From assembly GCF_008641065.1 (NCBI RefSeq), contig NZ_VTRS01000007.1, positions 95,509 to 159,508 on the forward strand: 64,000 bases of DNA. Reading direction: 5' to 3'. Numbering within the stretch: the stretch's first letter is position 1; every line of letters begins with the position of its first letter. Origin of the DNA: Rhabdaerophilum calidifontis (GTDB taxonomy: Bacteria > Pseudomonadota > Alphaproteobacteria > Rhizobiales > Beijerinckiaceae). Under the pieces are notes generated by a model. It was not told the DNA's origin, searched no databases, and saw only the letters and a list, made by a program, of their open reading frames with translations. Shown here one piece after another: positions 8,361 through 17,323 of the stretch. Position numbers and translations under genes: made by a program.

Positions 8361-8707
8361 TGGCGCGGCTGACGAGCGATTTCTTCGTCTCCGCCCATCT
8401 GCGGCGCTGCGCCGCCGAGGGGGTTTTTGCCGCGCTGCGCCGCCGCGGCGGCGCGGAGGCCGGCGCGATTCTTGTCGTGGTCGACCGCCTCGACGGCACG
8501 GGGACGCTCTACGGCCCCGCGCCGCAAAGCAGTTACGGCGCGCAGGCGCCGGGGCGCGCCTTCTCCCGCCTTCACAAGGACGAGGTGCTCCCGCGCGCCG
8601 AGATCGAAGCGCGTCTCGTGCGCGAGATCGATTTCGACCCCGATTGCTGGATCATCGAGATCGAGGATCGGGGCGGGCGGCATTTCCTCGATCTTTCGCC
8701 GGAATGA
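8360..8707 (+). CDS. DUF1491 family protein
   Basis: A 115-residue cytosolic protein of a small family conserved in alphaproteobacteria, function unknown. Typical features are the N-terminal LTSDFFVSAHLRRC stretch, the AGAILVVVD strand and the C-terminal DPDCWIIEIEDR. Its ATG overlaps the stop codon of the peptidoglycan-binding protein gene, so the two are translationally coupled. Confidence 0.85.
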   Translation: MARLTSDFFVSAHLRRCAAEGVFAALRRRGGAEAGAILVVVDRLDGTGTLYGPAPQSSYGAQAPGRAFSRLHKDEVLPRAEIEARLVREIDFDPDCWIIEIEDRGGRHFLDLSPE

Positions 8708-8729
8708 CGGCTCCGTTTCGGGACGCCCG

Positions 8730-8745
8730 TTAGGCCTCCGTTAAC
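8730..8745. promoter_or_regulatory. CtrA-like element upstream of the small gene at 8827
   Basis: TTAG-GCCTCCG-TTAAC matches the CtrA consensus TTAA-N7-TTAA(C) with one mismatch. It is very similar to the element at 5865 (TTAG-GCTCCGT-TTAA). It sits about 80 bases before the downstream start codon, in a non-coding gap. Confidence 0.4.
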
Positions 8746-8826
8746 GATTTCCGCCGAGTTTGACGCTAGATGCCCGATTCGGAACGCCCGGCAGGCGTTG
8801 CCGTCGCGGCATCGAAGGAACTGGCC

Positions 8827-9018
8827 ATGGGCGAAATCATCCGCTTGCGGCCTCATCTGGAGGCCAGACAGAAAAACGCCGCGCCCCAAGGCGCGGTGGG
8901 CGGGCGCACCGCGACGATCCTCCTTTTCCTTGGTGTTCGCTACGAGCGCCATGACGACCCGATTCTCGCGCCCACGACCCGCGATGCGCCGCGGGGCCGG
9001 CGGCGCAAGCGTGCGTAG
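8827..9018 (+). CDS. Small conserved hypothetical protein, 63 residues
   Basis: The product starts MGEIIRLRPHLEARQ, has a hydrophobic core (ATILLFLGVRYERH) and a basic tail (RRRKRA). I recall similar short proteins with an ILFFTGVRYER-type core in other Rhizobiales, so this is more than a chance frame, but the function is not known. A longer in-frame start at 8770 exists; the ATG at 8827 places the conserved block at the N-terminus. It stands alone between the DUF1491 gene and a lipoprotein gene. Confidence 0.65.
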   Translation: MGEIIRLRPHLEARQKNAAPQGAVGGRTATILLFLGVRYERHDDPILAPTTRDAPRGRRRKRA

Positions 9019-9089
9019 CCTCGCGTTCCGCGTATCCGCGTTCCCGATTCCGTTCCGTTTCCGCATCCGGCGTCTCGGAGGCCCTCGCG

Positions 9090-9959
9090 ATGGCGCGCCA
9101 TCCTCTCCCGTCGAACCCGTCCCTCCGCGCTGCCTGCGGTCTCGCCACGGCGCTGCTGCTCGGCGGCTGCATCTCGACGACCGGTGATTTCGGTCGCCCG
9201 CAGCCCGGTTTCACCAACGACGTGCTGCTGCCCTTCACCGGCATGCTCGCCGCCAAGGCGCGGGGCGAACCCTCCTCCAGCTACGCGCTGACCGAGGACG
9301 AGAAGGTGCTGCGCAACCGCGCCTGGAACTTCCTGATGCCCGAGAACGACGCGCCGCGCGGCACATGGATGGAGCACAACCTCGCCTTCCACCGCATCCT
9401 GCCGCCGCGCTCCCAGGACGTGACGCTCTATCACCGCACAATCATGGGCGGGCCGCAATTCGGCGGCGGGCGCGGCCTCGGCGATTCGCCCAATCTGCGT
9501 GCGATCACCAGCCCCGGCGGCAATTTCAGATCGCTGACCTCGCGCTACAACCGGGTGCGCGATTCGATCGCGGCGGATCACGCGCTGATCCCCTATTTCA
9601 AGCTGGTCGCGAGCCAGGTGCGGCAGGCGGACCATATCCGTCTCCAGAGCCTCGGCCATGTCCGCTATCTGACCGAGGAGCACCGCGCCGAGGCGATCGC
9701 GCGCGTATGCGAGAACGCGATCATCATCGCGCGGGTCAACTGGGCCTTCTTCGACAAGGCCGAGCAATACCGCTATTCGCTCGAGCATCTGATCGTCGAG
9801 GGCCCGGAGCGCGAGGCGATTCCGGCCGAGCGGACGCTGATGGCGTTCGAGCGCGACATCGCCGGCTTCCGCAAGGATGCGGTGATTCCGCCGCAATGCC
9901 TGCCGGAGGCCGAGATGCCGCCGGTGATCACGCCGCGCCCGCTCGTGCGGAAATATTGA
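9090..9959 (+). CDS. Putative lipoprotein of unknown function
   Basis: A 289-residue protein with a clear lipoprotein signal: basic N-terminus, hydrophobic core (LATALLLGGC) and lipobox LGGC with the modified cysteine at about residue 27. The mature protein is mainly helical with no recognised enzyme motif. Conserved-looking blocks include NRAWNFLMPENDAPRG, LTSRYNRVRDSIAADHALI and EQYRYSLEHLIVEGPE. GGAGG upstream supports the ATG at 9090. It converges with the DUF1254 gene. Probably attached to the inner or outer membrane facing the periplasm. Confidence 0.75.
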   Translation: MARHPLPSNPSLRAACGLATALLLGGCISTTGDFGRPQPGFTNDVLLPFTGMLAAKARGEPSSSYALTEDEKVLRNRAWNFLMPENDAPRGTWMEHNLAFHRILPPRSQDVTLYHRTIMGGPQFGGGRGLGDSPNLRAITSPGGNFRSLTSRYNRVRDSIAADHALIPYFKLVASQVRQADHIRLQSLGHVRYLTEEHRAEAIARVCENAIIIARVNWAFFDKAEQYRYSLEHLIVEGPEREAIPAERTLMAFERDIAGFRKDAVIPPQCLPEAEMPPVITPRPLVRKY

Positions 9960-9986
9960 CCCTGCCCTGAACCATCGCCTGCCGGT

Positions 9987-10535
9987 TCAGCCCGGCAGCG
10001 CCTCGCTGCCGCATTGCGCGCGGCGGAGCACGGCCTCCGCGCGCTCCCGCGCGCTGGGACGGTCGACGATCACCTTGAGGATCGCGAGCCCGGCAGGGCG
10101 CGGCGCGACGATGCGGATTTCCTCCACCGCCTGATCCTCCTCGTCGAGGCGGGTGATGCGGTCGAGCTGGGCCTCGGTCGCGAGCACGACATCGAGCGCC
10201 CCGCCGGTTGCCGCGCGGTCCGAAACGCTGGCGAAAATGCCGCGGCGCGGCAGCGCGAAGGTGATCGACAGGAAGGTCTCGGACAGCGGCACGCGGATGC
10301 GCACCGGCCCCTCGGCGAGATCGTAGCGGCAGACCGCGATCGCCATGGCCGGATCGGCATAGGGCCAGGACATGAGCGCCCGGCGATCGACCAGCGCCAT
10401 CGCGTTGACCGGCGCCTCCTCGTCGAGGCGCGAGAAGATGTCCGAGCGCGCGAAATGCGGGAGGGCGAAGATCGCCGCGATATGCGTGATTCCGGCGACG
10501 ATCATGAACAGCGCGGCGTGGAGGAGGATCGTCAT
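9987..10535 (-). CDS. DUF1254-type membrane protein
   Basis: A 182-residue protein with one N-terminal membrane segment (LLHAALFMIVAGITHIAAIF) and a soluble part resembling the short DUF1254 proteins that accompany DUF1214 proteins in alphaproteobacteria (HFARSDIFSRL and DPAMAIAVCRYDLAEGPVRI regions). The ATG at 10535 overlaps the stop of the DUF1214 gene by four bases, so the two are coupled and probably work together. Function unknown; the periplasmic location is inferred from the single N-terminal segment. Confidence 0.72.
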   Translation of the reverse strand: MTILLHAALFMIVAGITHIAAIFALPHFARSDIFSRLDEEAPVNAMALVDRRALMSWPYADPAMAIAVCRYDLAEGPVRIRVPLSETFLSITFALPRRGIFASVSDRAATGGALDVVLATEAQLDRITRLDEEDQAVEEIRIVAPRPAGLAILKVIVDRPSARERAEAVLRRAQCGSEALPG

Positions 10536-11113
10536 GGCGCGCACCCGATCCGTTCGAGGCGCGGCAGCATGCGCGGATCGAGTTCGGTCGCACTGGCGCT
10601 GAGCGGGGTCTCGTAGAAGCGGAAAACGATGGTGAAGCGCCGCTGCGCGCGGGAGGAGGGCAGCCAGTTGCCCGGCAGCGGATCCGGCCCGATCTCGATC
10701 GCGAACCGCCCGTCCTGGTCGCGGATGATCTCGGCCGAGGTGAAGCCGTGCCGCTCGGCGAGATTGGCGACGAGGCGACCGGCGGAATCGGTGAGCGTCA
10801 CCGTCCAGAATCGCGCGGGCGGAACGGGCGAGGAGAGCCGGTAATGGCAGGCGGTATCGAGCGGCTGCCCGCCGGCATCGCGGCTGGCACGCAGCGCATA
10901 GCCCTCGCCGGAGGCCAGCGGCAGCTCGCCTTCCGAGAACAGACGCGCGCGGGCATAGGGATCGATCTCGGCCGAGCCGACCCGCGGAGAGAATTCCCAA
11001 GGCCCGACATGGCGGGTGATCAGCGCCGCGCCGGGGCCGATCGCGCTGATCGTCAGCGCGATGCCGGCGGCGAACCCGGCGATGATGGTCAGCAGGACGA
11101 GAAGCGCGCGCAT
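10532..11113 (-). CDS. DUF1214-type exported or membrane protein
   Basis: A 193-residue protein with an N-terminal membrane segment or uncleaved signal (LLVLLTIIAGFAAGIALTI). The rest matches the DUF1214 pattern: DPYARARLFSEGELPL, then ACHYRLSSPVPPARFWTVTL, GRFAIEIGPDPLPGNWLP and RFTIVFRFYETPL. Such proteins are commonly encoded beside DUF1254 partners, as here. The gene follows the PBP1A gene by 11 bases in the same direction, suggesting a three-gene operon. Confidence 0.8.
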   Translation of the reverse strand: MRALLVLLTIIAGFAAGIALTISAIGPGAALITRHVGPWEFSPRVGSAEIDPYARARLFSEGELPLASGEGYALRASRDAGGQPLDTACHYRLSSPVPPARFWTVTLTDSAGRLVANLAERHGFTSAEIIRDQDGRFAIEIGPDPLPGNWLPSSRAQRRFTIVFRFYETPLSASATELDPRMLPRLERIGCAP

Positions 11114-11124
11114 GGCCGGAACGT

Positions 11125-13338
11125 TCAGGAGCGTCGCGCGGGCTCTGTCGGCGCGGCGGAAAGCGGGCCCTCCGCCGGCTCTTCCGCGAGAAGCTCGATC
11201 TCCTTGAGGATCGCCCGGCCGCGATTGGTGAGGCGATAGGCGCGGCGGGCCTGGATCGTCGTCGCCTCGACGGCGCCGGCGATCTCGGCGAGCTTGGGGT
11301 CGCGCACCGGCCTGTCGGTCTCCGGCAGGCCGATCAGCGGCTTCAGTTCGACATCGAGATGGGCGAAGGCCATCACCTGCTGGAAGGTCATCGCTGGCAG
11401 CGAGCCGCCGGTCATGTTGTTGGTGGGGGAATAATCGTCGTTTCCGAACCAGATTGCGGTGGTGAAATTGCCCGAATAGCCGACATACCAGGCGTTACGG
11501 TATTCGTCCGTCGTGCCGGTCTTGCCGGCATGCGGCACGCCCGGCAGCGCCGCGCGGCGGCCGGTTCCCTCGGTCGGCACCTTGGAGAGCATGAAGTTGA
11601 GGTCTCGCGCCGCCTGCTCCGGCATCACCTGGGGATGGCGGTCCGGCTCATCCTCCACGCGGTAGAGCACGGCCCCGGCGGCGCTGAGGATCTCCCGCGC
11701 CGCATAGGCTTTCGCCCGCCTGCCGCCATTGGCGAAGGCGTTGAACCCGTTGGCCATGTCCACCACCGTCAGTTCCGAGGCGCCGATCGGCAGCGGCACC
11801 ACGTCGCGCAGATTGGTCGTGAAGCCGAGCGCGCGGGTCAGGGCGATGACCTTCTTGCGGCCGCGGGCATGGGCCTTGTCGCTGGTCGCATCGCGGCCGT
11901 TCTGGCCGAGCAGTCCGGTCAGCTGCACGGGAATGGTGTTGATCGATTTCGCAAGCGCCACCGTCGCCGGCACCGAGCCCGCGAAGGAGCGGCCGTAATT
12001 CGCCGGGCACCAGGTGAAACCGGCATAGACGCAGGTCGGGCGGTCCGTCACCACGGTATCGGGGCGGATCAGCCCCTGCGCCAGCGCCGCGGCGTAGATA
12101 TAGGGCTTGAACGAGGAGCCCGGCGGGCGCATCGCGATGGTCGCGCGGTTGAACTGGCTCTGGCCGTAATCCCGCCCGCCGACCATGGCCTTGAGGCCGC
12201 CATCGAGATCGAGCGTGACGATCGCGTATTGGCGCACGCCGTAAGTCGCGCCGTGCTGGCGCAGGATCGCCTCGGCGGCGCGCTCGGCATGCCGCTGGAG
12301 GCCGCGATCAATCGGTGTGCGCACCGTGAGGATGCGCTCATGGCCGAGCCGCCCGGCCAGGGCGAGCTGGCGCACCTCCTCGAAGGCGAAATCGAGCGCG
12401 TAATCGGCGATGTTCTCGTTCTGGCGCTCGACCGGCGTCGCGGGGTTGCGCAAGGCGGTCGCGATCTGGCCCTGGGTGAGGAACCCGGCCTCGACCATGT
12501 TCGAGAGCACGTCGGCCGCGCGGGCGCGGGCGGCGGGGAGGTTGATGGTCGGGGAATATTTCGACGGCGCCTTGAACAGCCCGGCGATCATCGCCGCCTC
12601 CGCGAGCGTGATGTCGCGGACATCCTTGCCGAAATAATGCTCCGCGGCCGATTGCACCCCGAACACTCCGTTCCCGAGATAGGCGCGGTCGAGATAGAGC
12701 TTGAGGATTTCGGGCTTGGTGAGCCGCGCTTCGAGCCAGAAGGCGAGGAACGCCTCCTTGATCTTGCGTTCGAGCGAGCGCTCGTTGGAGAGGAACAGGT
12801 TCTTCGCGAGCTGCTGGGTGATGGTCGAGCCGCCCTGCACCACGCCGTTGGCGCGAGCATTGGCCATCAGCGCCCGGGAGAGGCCGCCGATATCGATGCC
12901 GAAATGGTCATGGAAGCGGCGATCCTCGGTTGCGAGCGCCGCCTTGACGAGATGCTCCGGCAATTGTTCGAGCGGTACCGATTCCGAATGCAGGATGCCG
13001 CGCCGCCCGATCAACTCGCCGTTCTGATCGAGAAAGGTGACGGCGAGATCCTGCCGCTTCAGCCAATTGTCCTCGTCCACGGCGCGGAAGGCGGGCTTGG
13101 CCAAAGCCGTCATCAGCACGCCGCCGATTGCGGCATAGGTCAGCGCCTCGCAGGCGAAGGCCACGAGCGCGCGGCCGGCGGGGGAGGGTTCGAGCGCGTC
13201 GGAGGCATGGCGTATCCGCCACAGCCCCTCCTTGATGCGCTCGCCGAGCGCGTGCAGCGAATGTTCGAGCCAGGCGTCGAGATCGCGCGCCCGGCGGGCG
13301 ATCTTCTCGGCAAGACTGATCTTCCGGAACTCGGCCAT
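11125..13338 (-). CDS. Class A penicillin-binding protein (PBP1A-type)
   Basis: Bifunctional peptidoglycan glycosyltransferase/transpeptidase of the inner membrane, 737 residues. A cytoplasmic N-terminus is followed by a membrane segment around residues 60-80. The GT51 domain carries [37 protein letters not shown] and YLNRAYLGNG-type motifs. The transpeptidase domain has the nucleophile in PPGSSFKPY (SxxK), KSIN (SxN) and HAGKTGTT (KTG). The ATG at 13338 ([12 protein letters not shown]) is preferred over upstream in-frame starts because those lie in divergent intergenic DNA. The C-terminal extension is short and Pro/Glu-rich. First gene of a minus-strand operon with DUF1214 and DUF1254 genes. 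Confidence 0.93.
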   Translation of the reverse strand: MAEFRKISLAEKIARRARDLDAWLEHSLHALGERIKEGLWRIRHASDALEPSPAGRALVAFACEALTYAAIGGVLMTALAKPAFRAVDEDNWLKRQDLAVTFLDQNGELIGRRGILHSESVPLEQLPEHLVKAALATEDRRFHDHFGIDIGGLSRALMANARANGVVQGGSTITQQLAKNLFLSNERSLERKIKEAFLAFWLEARLTKPEILKLYLDRAYLGNGVFGVQSAAEHYFGKDVRDITLAEAAMIAGLFKAPSKYSPTINLPAARARAADVLSNMVEAGFLTQGQIATALRNPATPVERQNENIADYALDFAFEEVRQLALAGRLGHERILTVRTPIDRGLQRHAERAAEAILRQHGATYGVRQYAIVTLDLDGGLKAMVGGRDYGQSQFNRATIAMRPPGSSFKPYIYAAALAQGLIRPDTVVTDRPTCVYAGFTWCPANYGRSFAGSVPATVALAKSINTIPVQLTGLLGQNGRDATSDKAHARGRKKVIALTRALGFTTNLRDVVPLPIGASELTVVDMANGFNAFANGGRRAKAYAAREILSAAGAVLYRVEDEPDRHPQVMPEQAARDLNFMLSKVPTEGTGRRAALPGVPHAGKTGTTDEYRNAWYVGYSGNFTTAIWFGNDDYSPTNNMTGGSLPAMTFQQVMAFAHLDVELKPLIGLPETDRPVRDPKLAEIAGAVEATTIQARRAYRLTNRGRAILKEIELLAEEPAEGPLSAAPTEPARRS

Positions 13339-13453
13339 GCTATCAACCGCCTGCGACGCAAAGGATGTTTCTACTTCACCGCCTCCGCTCTGGCCAGTGT
13401 TGGCGCGGCATCGGGGGCTTGACCTCGGTGATAGGCCGGTGAATGGCAGATGG

Positions 13454-13939
13454 ATGCCGGCCGATGCCCCGCCCTTCTGGAAAACCAAGCCCCTCGCGGC
13501 CATGAATGCGGCGGAATGGGAGAGCCTGTGCGATGGCTGCGGCCGCTGCTGCCTCATCAAGATGGAGGACGAGGACAGCGGGCAGTTCTATTTCACGGAT
13601 GTCGCCTGCCGGTTGTTCGATGCCGGCACCTGCCGCTGCCGCGATTACGAGAACCGCGACGCATTGGTGCCCGATTGCGTGCGCCTCACGCCCGAGAATG
13701 CCGGCGCGCTCGGCTGGATGCCGCCGAGCTGCGCCTATCGGCTGCTGGCCGAGGGGCGGGATCTTCCGGCCTGGCATCCGCTTGTCAGCGGTCGGGCGGA
13801 GAGCGTCGAGGAAGCCGGCGCGAGCGTCCGGGGGCGCGTTTCCGGGCTGGAGGATGCCTTTACCCTGCCCGAACTCGTGGCGCGCATCCGGCAATGGCCC
13901 GGGCGCTGGCCGCGGCGGCGGAGAAATCCCCGCGATTAA
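13454..13939 (+). CDS. YcgN/UPF0260 family cysteine-cluster protein
   Basis: A 161-residue protein with the hallmark cysteine pattern of the YcgN (UPF0260, YkgJ-like) family: CDGCGRCC near residue 25, then [25 protein letters not shown] and PPSCAYRLL. These cysteines probably bind zinc or an Fe-S cluster. Function unknown. Divergent from the PBP1A gene. In-frame GTG (13439) is an alternative start. The gene ends just before the GTA promoter region. Confidence 0.88.
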   Translation: MPADAPPFWKTKPLAAMNAAEWESLCDGCGRCCLIKMEDEDSGQFYFTDVACRLFDAGTCRCRDYENRDALVPDCVRLTPENAGALGWMPPSCAYRLLAEGRDLPAWHPLVSGRAESVEEAGASVRGRVSGLEDAFTLPELVARIRQWPGRWPRRRRNPRD

Positions 13940-13946
13940 GGTAAAT

Positions 13947-13963
13947 ATTCCTAGTATAGGAAT
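13947..13963. repeat. Inverted repeat upstream of the GTA promoter
   Basis: ATTCCTA-GTA-TAGGAAT is a perfect 7+7 inverted repeat with a 3-base centre, in an AT-rich stretch. It ends seven bases before the -35 box of the GTA promoter, a usual place for an activator site. One arm (TAGGAAT) also occurs upstream of gafY at 3387. Confidence 0.6.
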
Positions 13964-13970
13964 TATATCG

Positions 13971-13999
13971 TTGACAGCGTCACGGCCTGACGCTAGGGT
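13971..13999 (+). promoter_or_regulatory. Predicted promoter of the GTA structural operon
   Basis: A consensus -35 (TTGACA, 13971-13976) is followed after 17 bases by TAGGGT (13994-13999) as the -10. Transcription would start near 14006, about 195 bases before the first GTA gene. The -10 lies inside ACGCTAGGGTT (13990-14000), whose complement AACCCTAGCGT is found upstream of gafY. It could therefore be a protein-binding site as well as, or instead of, a standard -10. Confidence 0.6.
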
Positions 14000-14122
14000 T
14001 CGGACACGCTCCCGAATTGCGGGCGGATGGCGCTCTCCGCCGCCGGAACCTTCCTCATGATCATTCTCGCGACGTCCGAGGGGGCGTCCGTCCCGGTTTG
14101 CACCGGGCTCATCCATATCGTC

Positions 14123-14155
14123 AGGGCTCGCGGCGACGCGGGCCCTTTCCTTTGC
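14123..14155 (+). terminator. Terminator-like hairpin in the GTA operon leader
   Basis: AGGGCTCGCG and CGCGGGCCCT pair over 10 positions (one as U-G in RNA) around a GCGA loop, followed by TTCCTTT. It lies between the predicted promoter and the first GTA gene, about 120 bases into the transcript. The leader also holds a GGCGGA/TCCGCC hairpin at about 14030-14049. A terminator here would stop most transcripts unless RNA polymerase is made termination-resistant, which is the role proposed for GafZ in Caulobacter. Confidence 0.6.
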
Positions 14156-14200
14156 GGCGCCCCGCAGCCGGGGCGTCTGCCGGGCAGGGACAACGAGACC

Positions 14201-14632
14201 ATGACCAGCATGAGACCCGAAGAGGCCGGGCACGCGGCACCGCCCCCCATCCGCCGGGCGCGCCCGGCGGGCCGCCGCCGCCTCGTGGCGCGGCTGTGGC
14301 GGACGGCCGAGCGGCAGGTGGCCGAGATCGAGACGCGGCTTCAGGCGGCGGAGACCGATCCCGCCCATCTCGAGCGCGATGCCAAGACGCTGGCGATCCT
14401 CGCGCGGACGGTCCGCGACCTCGTCGCGCTCGAGGTCGAGGCGGCGGAGGCCGCTGCGCCGGCGCCGCGACGCAGCCGCCTGATCGCCGATTCGCGAATG
14501 CCCGCCCGCGGCGAGGCCGGAGACAGCACGGATGACGCAGGCGAGGCCCGAAACCTCGAAGATTTCCGCGCCGAGCTTGCGCGACGCCTTGATCAGCTGC
14601 GTCGAGAGCGGCCAGGGGAGGCACCTGCTTGA
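14201..14632 (+). CDS. GTA gp1, small-terminase-like DNA packaging protein
   Basis: A 143-residue protein at the head of the GTA operon. A helical core (about 35-90) is rich in Arg, Glu and Ala (VAEIETRLQAAETDP, then ERDAKTLAILARTVRDLVAL), as in GTA gp1/TerS proteins that pair with the large terminase. The C-terminus (NLEDFRAELARRLDQLRRE) is another typical helix. The ATG at 14201 is the first likely start after the leader hairpin; an open frame from 14027 would cross the hairpin. The last 100 bases overlap the start of the large terminase gene in another frame. Confidence 0.75.
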   Translation: MTSMRPEEAGHAAPPPIRRARPAGRRRLVARLWRTAERQVAEIETRLQAAETDPAHLERDAKTLAILARTVRDLVALEVEAAEAAAPAPRRSRLIADSRMPARGEAGDSTDDAGEARNLEDFRAELARRLDQLRRERPGEAPA

Positions 14633-15911
14633 AGGGCTCCGCGGCGGCGACCTCGTCTGGTTCCTGACGGACTGGCTGCTGTTCGCGCGGCCTGACCAAT
14701 TGCCGCCGGAAACGGCGCGGGGCGGCGGCGACTGGAGCACCTGGCTGGTGCTCGGCGGCCGCGGCGCCGGAAAAACCCGCACCGGCGCCGAATGGGTCCG
14801 GGGGCTGGCGCTCGGACGCCCGCCCTTCGCGGCGCGCCCCGTCGGCCGGATCGCGATCATCGGCGAGACGATGCAGGATCTGCGCGAGGTGATGGTCGAG
14901 GGCGTCTCCGGCCTCCGCGCCATCCACCCGCCGGCCGAGCGGCCGGTCTGGCATGCCTCGCGGCGGCGACTCGAATGGCCCAACGGCGCGGTGGCGCAGG
15001 GGTTTTCGGCGGAGGATCCGGAATCGTTGCGCGGCCCGCAATTCGAGGCCGCCTGGTGCGACGAACTCGCGAAATGGCCGCATGCTGCGGAGGCCTTCGA
15101 CATGCTGCAATTCGGGCTGCGGCTCGGCGCGCGACCGCGGCAGGTGATCACCACCACGCCGCGGCCGACACCCTTGCTCAAGCGCCTCGCGGCCGACCCC
15201 CGCACGGCCCTGAGCCATGCGCCGACCCGGGCCAATGCCGCCAATCTCGCGCCGAATTTCCTGGCTGAGATCGTCGGCCGCTATGCCGGAACGGCGCTCG
15301 GGCGCCAGGAACTCGACGGCCTGTTCATCGAGGAGCGGCCGGACGCGCTGTTCCGGCGCGAGGCGATCGAGGCCGGCCGCTGCGCATCGCCGCCGGCGCT
15401 GGCGCGGATCGTCGTCGCGGTCGATCCGCCGGCGGGCGGGCGGCGCGGCGGACGCTGCGGCATCATCGTCGCGGGACGGGACGCGGCGGGGCTCGTCTAT
15501 GTCGTCGAGGACGCCTCGCTCGAATCGGCGCCGCCGGAACGCTGGGCCGCGCGCGCCATCGAGGCCTATCGCCGCCACGAGGCCGATGCGCTCGTCGCCG
15601 AGATCAACCAGGGCGGGGCGATGGTCGCGAGCGTGCTCGGCGCGGTGGATGCCGCCGTGCCGGTGACGCCGGTGCGCGCGCGGCGCGGCAAGCATGTCCG
15701 CGCCGAGCCGGTGGCGGCGCTCTACGCCCAGGGCCGGGTGCGCCATGCCGGATGCTTCCCGGCGCTCGAGGACGAGATGGTCGCCTTCGGCCCCGACGGG
15801 CTGGCGGAGGGACGGTCTCCGGACCGGCTCGACGCGCTCGTCTGGGCGGTGACGCATCTCGCGCTCGACGGCGAGGCCGGCGCGCCGCGGGTGCGGCGGC
15901 TGATCGGTTGA
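14532..15911 (+). CDS. GTA gp2, terminase large subunit
   Basis: Motor ATPase and nuclease that packages host DNA into GTA heads, 459 residues. Walker A is GGRGAGKT at 75-82; the Walker B region is around FEAAWCDELAKW; the C-terminal nuclease starts with IVVAVDPPAGG and includes VAEINQGG and TPVRARRGKHVRAEPV, all typical of GTA/HK97-like terminases. The start overlaps gp1 by 101 bases. A later start would remove the WFLTDWLLFARPDQLPP segment that precedes the ATPase in relatives, so the long form is preferred. Confidence 0.93.
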   Translation: MTQARPETSKISAPSLRDALISCVESGQGRHLLEGLRGGDLVWFLTDWLLFARPDQLPPETARGGGDWSTWLVLGGRGAGKTRTGAEWVRGLALGRPPFAARPVGRIAIIGETMQDLREVMVEGVSGLRAIHPPAERPVWHASRRRLEWPNGAVAQGFSAEDPESLRGPQFEAAWCDELAKWPHAAEAFDMLQFGLRLGARPRQVITTTPRPTPLLKRLAADPRTALSHAPTRANAANLAPNFLAEIVGRYAGTALGRQELDGLFIEERPDALFRREAIEAGRCASPPALARIVVAVDPPAGGRRGGRCGIIVAGRDAAGLVYVVEDASLESAPPERWAARAIEAYRRHEADALVAEINQGGAMVASVLGAVDAAVPVTPVRARRGKHVRAEPVAALYAQGRVRHAGCFPALEDEMVAFGPDGLAEGRSPDRLDALVWAVTHLALDGEAGAPRVRRLIG

Positions 15912-15941
15912 GCGGATTCTGTCGAAGGCAAGGAGACACGG

Positions 15942-17135
15942 ATGCCTGGCATTCTCGGCCGTCTGATCGGCGGCAAGGGGCGAAAGAAGGCCGCGCGGCC
16001 GGCGCCCTTCGTGGCCTTTCATCAGCCCGCGCCCGGCCTGTTCCGCGAGCGTGCCGGCGCGGGGCTCGTCCGGGCCGGCTACCACCGCAACGCGATCGTT
16101 CACCGCTCCGTTCGCCTCGTCGCCGAGGCGGCCGCGAGCGTGACCTGGACGATCCTTGCCGACGGGGCCGAGCGGCGCGACCACCCGGCCGAGCAGCTGC
16201 TGCGCCGGCCGAACCCGCGCCAGAGCGGACCGGAGCTGATGGAGGCGGTCTATGGCCATCTCCTGCTTTCCGGCAACGCCTATTGCGCGCTGCTCGCCGA
16301 GGCGGATGCGCCGCGCGAGATCCATGTCCTGCGCCCGGACAGGGTCTCGGTCGTCACCGGCCCGGATGGCTGGCCGGCGGGCTATGAATACGCGGTCGGC
16401 GCTTCGGTGACGCGCTTCGGGGTGGAGCCGTCCGGTCTGTCGCCGATCCTGCATCTGCGGCTGTTCGATCCGCTCGAAGATCATTACGGCTTCGCCCCGC
16501 TCGCGGCGGCGCAGGTCGCGCTCGAGATGCACGAGGCCGCGAGCCGCTGGAACAAGGCGCTGCTCGACAATTCCGCGCGCCCCTCCGGTGCGCTGGTTTA
16601 TGCGAGCCAGGGCAACGACAATCTTTCGGACGATCAGTTCGACCGGCTGAAGGCCGAGCTGGAAACGGCGTTCCAGGGCTCCGGCAATGCCGGCCGGCCG
16701 ATCCTGCTCGAAGGGGGGCTCGACTGGAAACCGCTCTCGCTGACGCCCAAGGACATGGATTTCCTCGAGGCGCGGGCCGGTGCGGCGCGCGAGATCGCGC
16801 TGGCGCTTGGCGTGCCGCCGCTGCTGCTCGGCCTGCCGGGGGACAATACCCACGCCAACTATGCCGAGGCGAACCGCGCCTTCTGGCGTACGACGGTGCT
16901 GCCGCTCGCCTCGCGCACCATGGCGGCGATGGCGCATTGGCTCCAGCCGCTCTTCGCCGAGACGCTGCGCTTCGAGCCCGATCTCGACCGGATCGAGGCG
17001 CTGGCCGCCGAACGCGCCGCATTGTGGAAGCGGGTCGGCGAGGCGCCCTTCCTCACCGAGGAGGAGAAGCGCGAGGCGCTCGGCTACGGCCGCCGCACGG
17101 CTCCCCTGACCGGAACGGGCCGGGAGGAGGCATGA
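15942..17135 (+). CDS. GTA gp3, portal protein
   Basis: HK97-family portal, 397 residues, forming the dodecameric ring at one head vertex through which DNA is packaged. Recognised by NAIVHRSVRLVAEAAASVTW near the N-terminus, HLLLSGNAYCALL, the SRWNKALLDNSARPSGAL segment, and LGVPPLLLGLPGDNTHANY toward the C-terminus. AAGGAGACACGG precedes the ATG. The stop overlaps the start of the next small gene. Confidence 0.93.
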   Translation: MPGILGRLIGGKGRKKAARPAPFVAFHQPAPGLFRERAGAGLVRAGYHRNAIVHRSVRLVAEAAASVTWTILADGAERRDHPAEQLLRRPNPRQSGPELMEAVYGHLLLSGNAYCALLAEADAPREIHVLRPDRVSVVTGPDGWPAGYEYAVGASVTRFGVEPSGLSPILHLRLFDPLEDHYGFAPLAAAQVALEMHEAASRWNKALLDNSARPSGALVYASQGNDNLSDDQFDRLKAELETAFQGSGNAGRPILLEGGLDWKPLSLTPKDMDFLEARAGAAREIALALGVPPLLLGLPGDNTHANYAEANRAFWRTTVLPLASRTMAAMAHWLQPLFAETLRFEPDLDRIEALAAERAALWKRVGEAPFLTEEEKREALGYGRRTAPLTGTGREEA

Positions 17136-17323
17136 GCGCGGTCACGGAATTCGTGCTCTCGCGCGGGGATCTCGCCGATCTCGCGCTGTTCCTCTGGGCG
17201 AGCGGTGCCTCGGCGCTGCTGGTGCAGGTGCTGCGCGAGAACGCCGCCGCCAACCGGCGCTTCGACGCCTTCCTGCGCGAGCTCGCGCGCTTCAACGCCC
17301 GCCATGGAGATATCGAGCCATGA
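17132..17323 (+). CDS. GTA small protein in the gp3.5 position
   Basis: A 63-residue protein with a hydrophobic central helix (DLALFLWASGASALLVQVL) and a charged C-terminal helix (NRRFDAFLRELARFN). The position between portal and prohead protease corresponds to orfg3.5 of the Rhodobacter cluster, a small protein of unclear function. A GGGAGGAGG site and an overlap with the portal stop codon support translation. Confidence 0.7.
   Translation: MSAVTEFVLSRGDLADLALFLWASGASALLVQVLRENAAANRRFDAFLRELARFNARHGDIEP

Noticed and set aside
11359..13422. 687-codon open frame opposite the PBP1A gene
   Set aside because: Antisense to a clearly functional gene; composition is typical of a complementary-frame artefact.
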